64,000 nucleotides of DNA from Nocardia wallacei (GCF_029868745.1 NZ_JARWOP010000120.1:1-64000), one strand, 5' to 3'. Positions 18,598 to 29,963 are shown, counted from the first letter of the stretch. Numbers and translations: made by a program. The notes: generated by a model from the letters alone, not told the origin.

Positions 18598-18900
18598 GTG
18601 GCCGCTCTGACCCAGGAACAGATCGTCGAAGAGCTCGGCAAGATCATCGAAGAGGTGACCGGCATCGAGCCCTCCGAGGTGACGATCGAGAAGTCCTTCG
18701 TCGACGACCTGGACATCGACTCGCTGTCGATGGTCGAGATCGCGGTGCAGACCGAGGACAAGTACGGCGTGAAGATCCCCGACGAGGATCTCGCCAGCCT
18801 CAAGACCGTCGGTGACGCGGTCAACTACATCCAGAAGCTCGAGGCCGAGAACGCCGACGCGGCCGAGGAGCTCAAGGCCAAGTTCGGCCAGGGCGAGTAA
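18598..18900 (+). CDS. acpM: Meromycolate extension acyl carrier protein AcpM
   Basis: A 100-aa acyl carrier protein. The phosphopantetheine attachment site is Ser42 in DIDSLSMVEIA. A helical acidic C-terminal extension (about 85-100, AEELKAKFGQGE) beyond the usual ACP length is a hallmark of mycolate-pathway AcpM. GTG 18598 has GGGAG upstream. It lies 12 bases before kasA and 130 after fabD. Confidence 0.96.
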   Translation: MAALTQEQIVEELGKIIEEVTGIEPSEVTIEKSFVDDLDIDSLSMVEIAVQTEDKYGVKIPDEDLASLKTVGDAVNYIQKLEAENADAAEELKAKFGQGE

Positions 18901-18912
18901 GGGCCCGATACC

Positions 18913-20163
18913 GTGACCACTCCTTCCACCTTGAACGGGAACTTTCCCAACGTCGTCGTAACGAGCCTGGCGGCGGCCACGTCGATCGCGGGCGACGTCG
19001 ATACGACGTGGAAGGGTCTCCTCAACGGCGAGAGCGGCATCGACGTTCTCGACGGGGACTTCATCGAGGAGTACCAGCTCCCGGTGCGCATCGGCGGCCG
19101 GATCAAGCTCAATCTCGAGGATGAGATCCCGCGCGTCGAGCGTCGGCGCATGTCCTACGTCGAACAGCTGGCGTTCGCCCTCGGCAAGAAAGTCTGGGAG
19201 AACGCCGGTGCGCCGGATGTCGACAAGGAGCGTCTCGGCGTCGCCATCGGCACCGGCCTCGGCGGCGGCGACGCGCTCATCGACTCGGTCGACAAACTGA
19301 AGAACGGTGGCTACCGCAAGATCTCGCCGCTGGCAGTTCAGATGGTCATGCCGAACGGGCCGTCCGCCGTGGTGGGTCTGGAATTGCAGGCCCGGGCGGG
19401 AGTGGTCACACCGGTCTCGGCGTGTTCGTCGGGTTCGGAAGCCATCGCGAACGCATGGCGGATGATCGTCATGGGCGACGCCGACATCGTCGTCACCGGT
19501 GGCGTCGAGGGCTACATCGACGCGGTGCCGATCGCGGCGTTCTCCATGATGCGGGCGATGAGCACGCGCAACGACGATCCGAAGGCGGCCTCGCGGCCGT
19601 TCGACAAGGACCGTGACGGTTTCGTCTTCGGCGAGGCCGGCGCGCTGATGGTCATCGAGACCGAGGAGCACGCCAAGGCGCGCGGGGCCACCATCCACGC
19701 GCGGCTGCTGGGTGCGGGCATCACCTCGGACGGTTTCCACCTCGTCGCACCGGATCCCACGGGTGACGGCGCGGCGCGGGCCATGCAGCGCGCGATGCGT
19801 TCGGCGGGGCTGTCGCCGCAGGACATCACGCACATCAACGCGCACGCGACCGCCACACCGATCGGTGACACGGCGGAAGCGAACGCGATCACCAAGGCCG
19901 TCGGCAACCACGCCTCGGTCTACGCGCCCAAGTCCGCCCTGGGCCACTCGATCGGCGCCGTCGGCGCCCTCGAGTCGGTGCTCACCGTGCTCAGCATCCG
20001 GGACGGCATCGTGCCGCCCACGCTGAACCTGGAGAACCAGGATCCGGAGATCGACCTCGATATCGTGCACGGCGAGGCCCGCCGGCAGGAGATCGAGTAC
20101 GCGATCAACAACTCGTTCGGTTTCGGTGGGCACAATGTGGCGCTCGCCTTCGGCCGGTACTGA
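18913..20163 (+). CDS. kasA: Beta-ketoacyl-ACP synthase KasA
   Basis: A 416-aa KAS I/II condensing enzyme that elongates meromycolate chains on AcpM. The catalytic Cys171 lies in [16 protein letters not shown], with His in [14 protein letters not shown] and His in [16 protein letters not shown]; the numbering coincides with M. tuberculosis KasA. GTG start, 12 bases after acpM. kasB, which follows kasA in mycobacteria, is absent; a strong hairpin and then accD6 come next. This single enzyme may therefore cover all FAS-II elongation encoded here. Confidence 0.96.
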   Translation: MTTPSTLNGNFPNVVVTSLAAATSIAGDVDTTWKGLLNGESGIDVLDGDFIEEYQLPVRIGGRIKLNLEDEIPRVERRRMSYVEQLAFALGKKVWENAGAPDVDKERLGVAIGTGLGGGDALIDSVDKLKNGGYRKISPLAVQMVMPNGPSAVVGLELQARAGVVTPVSACSSGSEAIANAWRMIVMGDADIVVTGGVEGYIDAVPIAAFSMMRAMSTRNDDPKAASRPFDKDRDGFVFGEAGALMVIETEEHAKARGATIHARLLGAGITSDGFHLVAPDPTGDGAARAMQRAMRSAGLSPQDITHINAHATATPIGDTAEANAITKAVGNHASVYAPKSALGHSIGAVGALESVLTVLSIRDGIVPPTLNLENQDPEIDLDIVHGEARRQEIEYAINNSFGFGGHNVALAFGRY

Positions 20164-20189
20164 CCCGTATCGGTCAATTCCACAGCGAT

Positions 20190-20236
20190 CCCGGTGGGGT
20201 TTCCGGTAGCGGACAACCCGCGAAAACCCCACCGGG
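20190..20236 (+). terminator. Hairpin between kasA and accD6
   Basis: A perfect 13-base inverted repeat, CCCGGTGGGGTTT at 20190-20202 and AAACCCCACCGGG at 20224-20236, with a 21-base loop. There is no T-run after it, so it may be an attenuator, an RNA-processing site or a factor-dependent terminator rather than a classical intrinsic terminator. It lies exactly where kasB sits in mycobacteria. Confidence 0.55.
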
Positions 20237-20292
20237 GCTTCCACATTCGCAGCCGCGTGAGCGACTCCACATTCCCTCGAGGAGAGAACGCG

Positions 20293-21723
20293 ATGACCAT
20301 CATGGCCCCCGCCGCGGCGGACGCCACTACCGATCCCCGGGATCCACTGGGTCGGTTGCAGCGCTTCTTCGACCCCGGCACCGTTCTCCCGCTACATCCT
20401 CGTGACAAGTCCGGCGTGCTGGCCGCGATCGGTGAGGTCGACGGTGTCCGCACCGTCGCCTACTGCTCCGACGCCACCGTCATGGGCGGCGCCATGGGCG
20501 TCGAGGGCTGCAAGCACATCGTCGACGCGATCGACACCGCGATCGAATCCAAGATCCCCGTCGTCGGCATCTGGCACTCCGGCGGCGCCCGGCTGGCCGA
20601 GGGCGTCGAGGCGCTGCACGCCGTCGGCACCGTGTTCGAGGCCATGGTCCGCGCGTCGGGCCTGGTCCCCCAGATTTCGGTGGTGGTCGGCTTCGCCGCC
20701 GGCGGCGCCGCCTACGGTCCGGCACTGACCGATGTCGTGATCATGGCGCCCCAGGGCCGCATCTTCGTCACCGGCCCCGACGTGGTGCGGTCGGTGACCG
20801 GCGAGAACGTCGACATGGAGACGCTCGGCGGCCCGGTCACGCACGGCAAGAAGTCCGGCGTGTGCCACATCGTCGCCGACGACGAGGACGACGCCATGCA
20901 CCGCGGCCGCCGGTTGGTCTCGATGTTCGCCGAGCAGGGCGAGTTCGATATGACCGCCGCCCAGCACGGCGACGTCGACCTGAAGGCGATGCTGCCGGCG
21001 TCGGCCAAGCGCGCCTACGACATCAAGCCGGTCATCCACGAGCTGCTCGACAATGTCGACGGCGAGTCCTCCTTCGAGGAGCTGCAAGGCGGTTACGCGC
21101 GCAGCATCGTCACCGGCCTGGGCCGGCTCGGCGGTCGGACCGTCGGTGTGCTCGCGAACAATCCGCTGCGCATGGGCGGCTGCCTCACCTCCGAAAGTGC
21201 CGAGAAGGCAGCGCGTTTCGTGCGGCTGTGCAATTCCTTCGGCATTCCGATGGTGGTCGTCACCGACGTGCCCGGTTACCTGCCCGGTGTCGGCATGGAG
21301 TGGGAGGGTGTGGTGCGCCGCGGCGCGAAGCTGCTGCACGCCTTCGCCGAGGCGCAGATTCCGCGCGTCACCCTGGTGACCCGCAAGATCTACGGCGGCG
21401 CCTACATCGCCATGAACGCCCGCTCGCTGGGCGCGACCGCGGTGTATGCCTGGCCGGAGGCCGAGGTGGCCGTCATGGGCGCCAAGGCCGCGGTCGGCAT
21501 CCTGCACAAGAAGGCCATCGCCAAGGCTCCGGAGGAGGAGCGCGAGGCGCTGATCGAGCGGTTGACCGCCGAGCACGAGGCCATCGCCGGCGGTGTCGGC
21601 CGGGCCTTGGCCATCGGTGTCGTGGACGAGGTCATCGACCCCGCCAAGACCCGCTCCACCATCGCCGCCGCGCTGGCCTCGGCGCCGGCGAAGGCCAGTA
21701 ACAACAAGAACATCCCGCTGTAA
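20293..21723 (+). CDS. accD6: Acyl-CoA carboxylase beta subunit AccD6
   Basis: A 476-aa carboxyltransferase subunit that makes malonyl-CoA for FAS-I and FAS-II. Crotonase-type halves are seen: GVEGCKHIVDAIDTAIESK, GIWHSGGARLAEG and GFAAGGAAYGPALTD in the N-half; DVPGYLPGVGMEWEGVVRRG, TRKIYGGAYIAMN and GAKAAVGILHKK in the C-half. ATG 20293 follows GGAGAG. It forms the end of the fabD-acpM-kasA-accD6 unit and needs a biotinylated alpha subunit encoded elsewhere. A long antisense frame over it is a codon-bias artefact. Confidence 0.95.
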   Translation: MTIMAPAAADATTDPRDPLGRLQRFFDPGTVLPLHPRDKSGVLAAIGEVDGVRTVAYCSDATVMGGAMGVEGCKHIVDAIDTAIESKIPVVGIWHSGGARLAEGVEALHAVGTVFEAMVRASGLVPQISVVVGFAAGGAAYGPALTDVVIMAPQGRIFVTGPDVVRSVTGENVDMETLGGPVTHGKKSGVCHIVADDEDDAMHRGRRLVSMFAEQGEFDMTAAQHGDVDLKAMLPASAKRAYDIKPVIHELLDNVDGESSFEELQGGYARSIVTGLGRLGGRTVGVLANNPLRMGGCLTSESAEKAARFVRLCNSFGIPMVVVTDVPGYLPGVGMEWEGVVRRGAKLLHAFAEAQIPRVTLVTRKIYGGAYIAMNARSLGATAVYAWPEAEVAVMGAKAAVGILHKKAIAKAPEEEREALIERLTAEHEAIAGGVGRALAIGVVDEVIDPAKTRSTIAAALASAPAKASNNKNIPL

Positions 21724-21736
21724 ACGGTTGTGCCGC

Positions 21737-21776
21737 AAGGGGCGGGCGGTCCGGTGCTCCGGGCCGCTCGCCCCTT
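21737..21776 (+). terminator. Terminator hairpin after accD6
   Basis: A near-perfect 18-base stem, AAGGGGCGGGCGGTCCGG / CCGGGCCGCTCGCCCCTT, with a TGCT loop, 13 bases after the accD6 stop and followed by TTTG. It probably ends the FAS-II operon. Confidence 0.75.
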
Positions 21777-21902
21777 TGTCGTATGCCCTGTGGACTACTC
21801 GCGGGCTGTGGACAACCTCCGTCGCGAGCCGGGTCGCTGTCGCGTTCGGCGCGTAGGCTCCCAGACGTCCGCACACACCGCGGCACTATCGAGGGGGATC
21901 AC

Positions 21903-22142
21903 ATGGACGCGGAAGAACAGCTCGCCGAGATGCGCACCGACCTGCTCGCCGCGCAGCACGCGCTGGAACAGGCGCACGACGACTACCGCCGCCTCCGCGA
22001 CGACTACGTGCTCATGCAGTACGAGCAGATCGCCATCCGGCACGAGGTCATCGAGCTGGAACATCTGGTGCGCGAGAAGATGCGGGCTATGGCCGAGGAA
22101 CTACGCCTACTCCGGGGAGACGAGGGCTCGCCGGACAGCTGA
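21903..22142 (+). CDS. Small coiled-coil protein
   Basis: A 79-aa, almost wholly helical and charged protein (ALEQAHDDYRRLRDDY, EVIELEHLVREKMRAMAEEL) that would form a coiled coil. No family recognised. ATG 21903 is preceded by GAGGGGG. It is a monocistron between the FAS-II operon and DUF3145, convergent with the latter (17-base gap). Confidence 0.55.
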   Translation: MDAEEQLAEMRTDLLAAQHALEQAHDDYRRLRDDYVLMQYEQIAIRHEVIELEHLVREKMRAMAEELRLLRGDEGSPDS

Positions 22143-22159
22143 GGGGCAGTGGCCTCCGC

Positions 22160-22693
22160 TCAGCCCACGTCGCGCCGCAGCCAGGTGACCTCGGCGCCCT
22201 CGCCGCCCCAGCGGAAGGGCTCGAGGTCGTCGTCCCAGGGGGTGCCGAGGGCGTTGTCGATCTCGGCGGCGATCTCCGCCGGGGTGTGCCGGCCGCGCTC
22301 GCGCGCGACCCGCACTATTTCCCGCAGGCGGTTTTCTCCCACCATCACATCGCCGTTGGCGCCCGTGGCGCCGCGCCACAGACCGAGGCCGGGAGCGAAA
22401 CTGTAGCGTTCGCCGTCGACGCCTTCGCTGGGATCCTCGGTGACTTCGAAACGCAGTACCGGCCATGCCCGCAAAGCGGTAGCAATCCGAGATCCGGTGC
22501 CCACCGGCCCGACCCAGTCGGTGGTGGCGCGCAACTGGCCCCGTGCGGCGGGCTGCGATGTCCAGCGCAATTTCGCGGGGGCCTTCAATGTCGACGAGAG
22601 CGTCCACTCGATGTGCGGGCACAGCGCCGCCGGCGACGCATGGATGTACACCACACCAGACGTCGCGTCAGCGAACTGATTCGATGCGCGCAC
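22160..22693 (-). CDS. DUF3145 family protein
   Basis: A 177-aa protein of the actinobacterial DUF3145 family, function unknown. Hallmarks are MRASNQFADATSGVVYIHAS at the start, CPHIEWTLSSTL, RGQLRATTDWVGPVG and DALGTPWDDDLEPFRWGG-like blocks (here NALGTPWDDDLEP). No signal peptide or membrane segment. It lies near the FAS-II genes in many actinobacteria, but no role in that pathway is shown. Confidence 0.88.
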   Translation of the reverse strand: MRASNQFADATSGVVYIHASPAALCPHIEWTLSSTLKAPAKLRWTSQPAARGQLRATTDWVGPVGTGSRIATALRAWPVLRFEVTEDPSEGVDGERYSFAPGLGLWRGATGANGDVMVGENRLREIVRVARERGRHTPAEIAAEIDNALGTPWDDDLEPFRWGGEGAEVTWLRRDVG

Positions 22694-22787
22694 CTGTACC
22701 TCCAGCTTCGACGTAGGACGTCTTCCCCAACATCCCGTCGAGCCGGTGCGTTGCCCGAGTTTACTGGAGTGCCCGGTGTTACGGGTG

Positions 22788-23690
22788 TTACTTTTCGGCC
22801 GTGTCGCGTGACGTCGTGATTTCGTCGATCACCGCGTCGCTGAACGTCGGCCACACCGCGCGGGCCCAGTCGCCGAAATTCTCGTCGCTGAGGGCCACGC
22901 AGGCCACCCCTAGCGCCGGGTCCACCCACAGGAACGTGCCGGACTGCCCGAAGTGCCCGTAGGTGCGTGGCGAGTTGGCGGCACCGGTCCAGTGCGGAGT
23001 TTTGTGGTCGCGGATCTCGAATCCCAGACCCCAATCATTGGGGCGTTGCGTGCCGTACCCGGGCAGCACCCCGTTACGGCCGGGAAATTGCGTCTCGGTG
23101 GCCTCGGCCAGCGTTTGCCCGGAAACCAGTGTGGGTCGCAGCAACTCACCGGCGAAACGCAACATGTCGTGTAGCGAGGAGCGCGCCGCGTGTCCGGCAG
23201 AGCCGGTGAGGACGGAGGATTTCATTTCGAGTGGTTCGAATACTGCCTCGTGCAGATAATCCGCGAAGTCGATTCCGGTCTGGTCGGTCACGAACTGCGC
23301 GAGGCACTCGAATCCGGAACTCGAGTAGATGCGCCGATCCCCCGGCTGGGCCATGATCACGTTGGTGTCGAAGGCCAGCCCGGAGGTGTGCGCCAGCAGG
23401 TGACGCACCGTCGATCCCGGCGGCCCGGCCGGCTGGTCCAGTTCGATGGCGCCCTCCTCCACGGCCACCAGAACCGCGTATGCCACAAGCGGTTTCGTCA
23501 CCGAGGCGAGCGCGAAGACCCGCTCCCCGTCGCCCTCCACCCCGATGCTGCCCTGCGGGGCCACCACCCCGGCGGCGGCATGCCGAACCGGCCACTCCCG
23601 AATCTGTTCCAGCGCTCGCACCCGCACGAGCCTACGACCCGCCTTCCCCGCCCCCACAACGGGATCGGCGTGTCCCGCTGAGATTTTCAC
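22788..23690 (-). CDS. Serine hydrolase (beta-lactamase class C family)
   Basis: A 300-aa class C beta-lactamase/esterase-fold protein. The nucleophile motif is SVTK (about residues 63-66, ALASVTKPLVAYAV), the Tyr motif YSS (RIYSSSGFE) and a late HFGQSG replaces KTG. LLAHTSGL is the usual conserved loop. There is no signal peptide, so it is probably a cytoplasmic esterase or peptidase rather than a beta-lactamase. Its start overlaps the stop of the upstream kinase-like gene by four bases (ATGA), so the two are translationally coupled. Confidence 0.85.
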   Translation of the reverse strand: MKISAGHADPVVGAGKAGRRLVRVRALEQIREWPVRHAAAGVVAPQGSIGVEGDGERVFALASVTKPLVAYAVLVAVEEGAIELDQPAGPPGSTVRHLLAHTSGLAFDTNVIMAQPGDRRIYSSSGFECLAQFVTDQTGIDFADYLHEAVFEPLEMKSSVLTGSAGHAARSSLHDMLRFAGELLRPTLVSGQTLAEATETQFPGRNGVLPGYGTQRPNDWGLGFEIRDHKTPHWTGAANSPRTYGHFGQSGTFLWVDPALGVACVALSDENFGDWARAVWPTFSDAVIDEITTSRDTAEK

Positions 23691-24742
23691 TCCATGAGGT
23701 CGCGCGCCATGTCGAACAGCTCGAGGGTGACGGCGTGCAGGAAATCACCGACCTGCTTGGGCGCCTTGCCCGCGAAGGCGCGAGCGTGCGTGCCCTCCAG
23801 GACGATGCCGAGCTTGAAGCAGGCCAGCACCGTATACCAGGTGACGTTGCTCAGATCGCGGTCGGAGAATCGCCCGTAGTGCTCGATCATCTCCTCCGGC
23901 GTCGGCAGCCCGCCGACCTCGCCCAGCTTGCCGATCAGCGTGCTCCTCGTGCCGCCCGGCTCCGGCCGGGTGGCGATCTGCCAGCCCAGGTCCAGCAGCG
24001 GATCACCGATGGTCGACATCTCCCAGTCCACCAGCGCCGCGACCTCGGGCCGGTCGTAGGAGAACATGATGTTCGCCAGATGGCAGTCGCCGTGCAGGAT
24101 GCCCGGCCGCCAGTCGGCGGGCCGGTTGCGGTCGAGCCAGTCGCCGACCCGCTCGACGCCCGGAATCTCCGGTCCCGGGTAGCCCTCGTTGGTGCTGTAG
24201 GACTCGAGTTCGCCCAGCCAGCGCGAGACCTGCCGCTCCAGGAAGCCTTCGGGTTTGCCGTAGTCGGCCAGTCCGAGCGCCCGATAGTCCAGCGCGCCGA
24301 GACGCGCGATGGCCTCCACCGCCGACAGCCCCATCTGCCGCCGCACCTCCGGATCGTCGGCGTACAGCGCGGGCAGCTCGTTCTGCGGATTGAATCCGGT
24401 GATCGGTTCCATCAGATAGAACACCGCGCCGAGCACCGATTCGTCGGGACACGCGGCGATCACCTCGGGCGCGCGCACCCCGGTGCCGGTCAGCGCCCCG
24501 AGCAGCCGGGCCTCCCGCCGGATCACCTCATTGCTCTTGGGGCGCAGGTGTTTCGGGCCGCGGCGCAGTACGTAGTCGCGCCCGCCGCGGGCGAATCTCA
24601 GCATGATGTTCTGGGTGCCACCGCCCAGCGCCGTCACGTGCTCGAACTCGCCGCCGGGCAAGCCCTGCTCATCCATCCATTTTCCGACGATGGTGAAGTC
24701 GACGACGTCACGGTCCACTTCGGCCGGTTGCACCACAGACAT
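23687..24742 (-). CDS. APH-family phosphotransferase (FadE36-like)
   Basis: A 351-aa protein kinase-like fold enzyme of the aminoglycoside phosphotransferase family. The nucleotide loop is GGGTQNIMLRF, the catalytic loop is ILHGDCHLANIMF, and the metal-binding motif is LVDWEMSTIGDP. The version with SNEVIRREARLL and GYPGPEIPGVERVGDWL is the actinobacterial type often annotated near acyl-CoA dehydrogenases, so the substrate may be a hydroxy-acid or a CoA-related small molecule rather than an antibiotic. ATG 24742 is chosen; the open frame starts at 24784. Coupled to the serine hydrolase downstream. Confidence 0.85.
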   Translation of the reverse strand: MSVVQPAEVDRDVVDFTIVGKWMDEQGLPGGEFEHVTALGGGTQNIMLRFARGGRDYVLRRGPKHLRPKSNEVIRREARLLGALTGTGVRAPEVIAACPDESVLGAVFYLMEPITGFNPQNELPALYADDPEVRRQMGLSAVEAIARLGALDYRALGLADYGKPEGFLERQVSRWLGELESYSTNEGYPGPEIPGVERVGDWLDRNRPADWRPGILHGDCHLANIMFSYDRPEVAALVDWEMSTIGDPLLDLGWQIATRPEPGGTRSTLIGKLGEVGGLPTPEEMIEHYGRFSDRDLSNVTWYTVLACFKLGIVLEGTHARAFAGKAPKQVGDFLHAVTLELFDMARDLME

Positions 24743-24887
24743 GCCCCACATTCTGCACCAACGACCACAAGCAACTGAAGGCATCCGCCATCAATGCGGT
24801 GTGCGGGCGGTTCGCCCACACCGGATACGGTGACATCATGAGCACGACCCGCTCCCATCGGTACGGGAGCCGCAGCATACGGCGGTC

Positions 24888-27044
<2,157 letters not shown>

Positions 27045-27201
27045 TCCCCCCGGTGGGGGCCCCCGCCCCCCGCGGCGGGGGGCGGGGGCGCGGCCCCACG
27101 GCGGTCGAATCCCGCCGTGGCGTCCTCCTGAACGCGCGCTCCACCAGCGGAGGCGTCGAGTTTCCGGCATGTCGGCACCCCCTGGCATAGTTCGGATCAC
27201 G

Positions 27202-28824
27202 ATGACAGCCACCCACAGCGGCTCCACGCCGGTACCGACCTCGCTGCTCACCGTGCTGCTCTCCTGGCGGTCGGGGCACACGGTGGACGCGCACGCCCTG
27301 CTGCTGTCGGACAGCGGGCGAGTCCGGTCCGAGCGTGACGCGGTGTACTTCAACGCGCCCCGGCATCCGTCGCAGGCCGTCACGCTGGATCAGCAGCCGC
27401 TGCCGGGGACCGCGCGGCTGTCGGTGTCGCTGCCACGCACACCGGCCGAGGTCACGCGCATCGTGGTCGCGGGTTCGATCGAGGAGGGCGAGCTGGCCGC
27501 GGTGCCGGGGCTCACGATCAGCGTCGAGGACGCCGCCGGGCTGGTGGCGCGGGCCGATATCGCGGCCTCGACGGGCGTGCGGGCGATGGTGCTCGGCGAG
27601 TTCCATCGAGGCGAGGATCGCTGGTGGTTTCGCGGCGGTGGCCTCGGAAAGGCCGGGCTCACGGAGCTTTTCACCGATTTCGGCGTCCCTCCGGGCCGGT
27701 CCGTCTCACTGCACCGCACCACCGTCGATGATCGAGTGTGCGAAATCTTCTCGCCCCCAACGGATTCCGACCGTCCCGACTGGCATCCGGATCCCGGTGG
27801 CAGCGCCGCGCTGCGCTGGTGGGACGGCACGGCGTGGACCGAGGAAACCGCACCGCCGCGGCCGTCGGACCCGCGCGCCTGCAACCGATGCGGGCGGCGA
27901 CGCGGCTGGCGGGTCCTCGGCCCTCCGTCACCGTGCCGGGCCTGCGCCGCCGAGATAACGGAGTACCTGCGCGGCTGGCGCGCCCGAGCCTGGCGCGTCC
28001 TGACCGGCGCCGGCCCGCGCTCGCCCGAGTGGGCGGACCTGTGGACCGCGCTGCGTTATCGGCACATCCCGCCCGACACCGGCCGAGCGGCGCTCCGGGA
28101 TCCGGGCCTGGCCTGGCTCGAGCGGCTCACCGCGTTCGCCGGGGCCGACGGCGAGGTCACCGCCGATACCGTGGACGACTTCGAGACGGTCGCCGAGTCG
28201 TTGCGGCTCACCGGCCCGACGGTCGACGAACTGCGCCGCCGCCTGCATCGCGGCCGCGCACTGTCGCGGTTGCGCGCCGGCATGCTGCCGTTCGTGCGCG
28301 CGGCCGACCTGCATCTGGACCCGGAGGAGCGGGTCCACGTGGACGTCGCCGCGGTCCGCGTCCGGCGGCTGGCCCGCGGGCCGAAAACCACTGCGGGACG
28401 GCTGATCTGCTCCAACAAGAAGCTCCGGTTCGTCGGCCCCGAGGCGGGCGTGGAACTGCCGTGGGCGCGCATCGTGTCCGTCACCGCCGCCGGGGGCACC
28501 GTCTCGATCTCGGCGACCTCCGCGCGCGGCGGGGCCGACTTCGAGGTCGACGACGCGGAACTGGTGGCCGCCGCGATGGAGGGTGCGCTACGGGTGGCCA
28601 AACGGCTCGCCCTCGCGCCCGGTCGCCGCGACCGCCGCTCCATCCCGCCGGAGATCAAAGCCGAGGTCTGGCGCCGCGACGGTGGTCGTTGCGGCGAGTG
28701 CGGCGCCACCCACTACCTCGAATTCGATCACGTCATCCCGCTCAGCCGCGGCGGCGCGACGAGCGCGGCCAACCTGCAGATTCTGTGCCGCGCCTGCAAC
28801 CGCACCAAGGGCTCACGGATCTGA
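27202..28824 (+). CDS. TerD-like / DUF2510 / TerB-like / HNH nuclease multidomain protein
   Basis: A 540-aa protein with at least five parts. A TerD-like beta-sandwich (about 10-165: VDAHALLLSDSGRVRS, AVYFNAP, TRIVVAGSI, VLGEFHR) comes first. A DUF2510 membrane-associated motif follows (about 193-216: DWHPDPGGSAALRWWDGTAW), then a zinc ribbon (CNRCG...CRACA, about 227-248). A TerB-like helical segment (AGADGEVTADTVDDF, about 313-350) and a PH-like beta region (KTTAGRLICSNKKLRFVG, about 395-460) come next. The C-terminus is an HNH nuclease (CGECG, LEFDHVIPLSRGG, ILCRACN). Ter proteins are stress/phage-response modules; this suggests a nuclease controlled by a sensor. Start uncertain; ATG 27169 is in frame. 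Confidence 0.8.
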   Translation: MTATHSGSTPVPTSLLTVLLSWRSGHTVDAHALLLSDSGRVRSERDAVYFNAPRHPSQAVTLDQQPLPGTARLSVSLPRTPAEVTRIVVAGSIEEGELAAVPGLTISVEDAAGLVARADIAASTGVRAMVLGEFHRGEDRWWFRGGGLGKAGLTELFTDFGVPPGRSVSLHRTTVDDRVCEIFSPPTDSDRPDWHPDPGGSAALRWWDGTAWTEETAPPRPSDPRACNRCGRRRGWRVLGPPSPCRACAAEITEYLRGWRARAWRVLTGAGPRSPEWADLWTALRYRHIPPDTGRAALRDPGLAWLERLTAFAGADGEVTADTVDDFETVAESLRLTGPTVDELRRRLHRGRALSRLRAGMLPFVRAADLHLDPEERVHVDVAAVRVRRLARGPKTTAGRLICSNKKLRFVGPEAGVELPWARIVSVTAAGGTVSISATSARGGADFEVDDAELVAAAMEGALRVAKRLALAPGRRDRRSIPPEIKAEVWRRDGGRCGECGATHYLEFDHVIPLSRGGATSAANLQILCRACNRTKGSRI

Positions 28825-29132
28825 ACGACTATCAAGTTGTCCAGGCGGGTTCCCGGTGGACGGCCCAGGTTGATCGGTTGCGCGCCGCACGTCGTTGTCC
28901 GGCACCACCTCCGACACGTGCGCCGTTGCACGCGCCTGCCGTCTCGACACCCGCCTGGTACCGGGATTCCCCGTCTTCGCCCCTGAAACCTCTCGCTGCT
29001 GACGAAATCGTTCCCACGCGGACCGCCCCTGATCGCAGCCTCGGCCCCAGCTGACGTTCCCGGCAGCGGCGGGCCGATCCGGTTCAGGAGATCGTCATCG
29101 AGCTGACCCGATCTCGGGAAAGATGTGCCCGG
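28825..29132. other. No gene seen
   Basis: These 308 bases lie between two convergent genes (TerD-HNH and the Cys-type hydrolase). No protein-like frame or clear intrinsic terminator is seen. Confidence 0.5.
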
Positions 29133-29963
29133 TCAGCTGGCGAGCGCGGCACGGTTCGCGGAATGGATTGCGGCGGTGACCGTTTCGGGGGATTCCAGCA
29201 TGACCAGGTGGCCGCAGGACGGCACGCTGAGGGCCGCGACCGGATTGAGCGTCTCGTTGAGCCGGGCGCCCGCCGCGGGCGAGAGGATGCGGTTCTGCTC
29301 GCCCCAGATCGTGGTGATCGGCGGAAAGGCCGGGCCGGGCCGGAATCGGTCGAGTTCGCCGAGACGGTGCAGGTCGCGGGCAATGGCGGCCGCCGGCAGC
29401 AGGCGCCGGGGTTCGGACCAGCGCCGGCGCAGCCCGGCGGCGAACTCGGCGCCTTGTTCGCGCCCGACCGAACCGAACTGCTCACGCACCACCAGACCGG
29501 CGACCGCCCCGGGCAGCCGAGTCATTCCGGCGAGCGACTCGACGCGCAGATACCGCGCCGCACGGGCCGTCCAGCCGGTCGGGGTGGGCCGCAGCGTGGC
29601 CGCGGTGAGCGGGCTGCTCAGCACCAGCGCCCGGACCCGCTGCGGATTGCGGCGGGCGTACAGCAGCGACAGCGCGCTGCCGAAACAGTGGCCGACCAGG
29701 GTGATGTCGCGCAGCCCCTGGGCGTCGACGAATTCCGACACCATGCGCAGATAGTTGTCGATGGTGTATCCCGAGTCGGGCAGGTCGGAGTCGCCGTAAC
29801 CGATCAGGTCCAGGGCATACACCGAATGCGTCTGCCGCATCGCCCGGAACTGTTCCGACCAGATGGTGCGATCGCCACCGATGTTGTGCAGGAACAGAAT
29901 CGGGTCGCCGGATCCCGCGTGGTCGTACGCGATGGACACGCCGTGGTAGTCGAACACCGGCAT
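29133..29963 (-). CDS. Alpha/beta hydrolase with Cys at the nucleophile position
   Basis: A 276-aa alpha/beta-hydrolase fold protein (FLHNIGGDRTIW, ALDLIGYGDSDLP). The nucleophile elbow reads GHCFG, giving Cys93 instead of Ser, and the usual acid position reads WGEQNRI, giving Asn224 instead of Asp. The His is present in SCGHLVML (His252). Such a Cys/Asn/His set is unusual and could mean a different chemistry or an inactive enzyme. It lies 169 bp downstream of nltD on the same strand. OleB, the beta-lactone decarboxylase of olefin clusters, uses an Asp nucleophile, so this is not a simple OleB. Membership in the cluster is inference. Confidence 0.8.
   Translation of the reverse strand: MPVFDYHGVSIAYDHAGSGDPILFLHNIGGDRTIWSEQFRAMRQTHSVYALDLIGYGDSDLPDSGYTIDNYLRMVSEFVDAQGLRDITLVGHCFGSALSLLYARRNPQRVRALVLSSPLTAATLRPTPTGWTARAARYLRVESLAGMTRLPGAVAGLVVREQFGSVGREQGAEFAAGLRRRWSEPRRLLPAAAIARDLHRLGELDRFRPGPAFPPITTIWGEQNRILSPAAGARLNETLNPVAALSVPSCGHLVMLESPETVTAAIHSANRAALAS

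Noticed and set aside
20392..21876. 494-codon open frame antisense to accD6
   Set aside because: Same artefact of GC-rich codon bias; accD6 on the plus strand is unmistakable.
23480..24778. 432-codon plus-strand frame across the hydrolase/kinase genes
   Set aside because: Shadow frame opposite two genes with complete catalytic motifs and an ATGA overlap.
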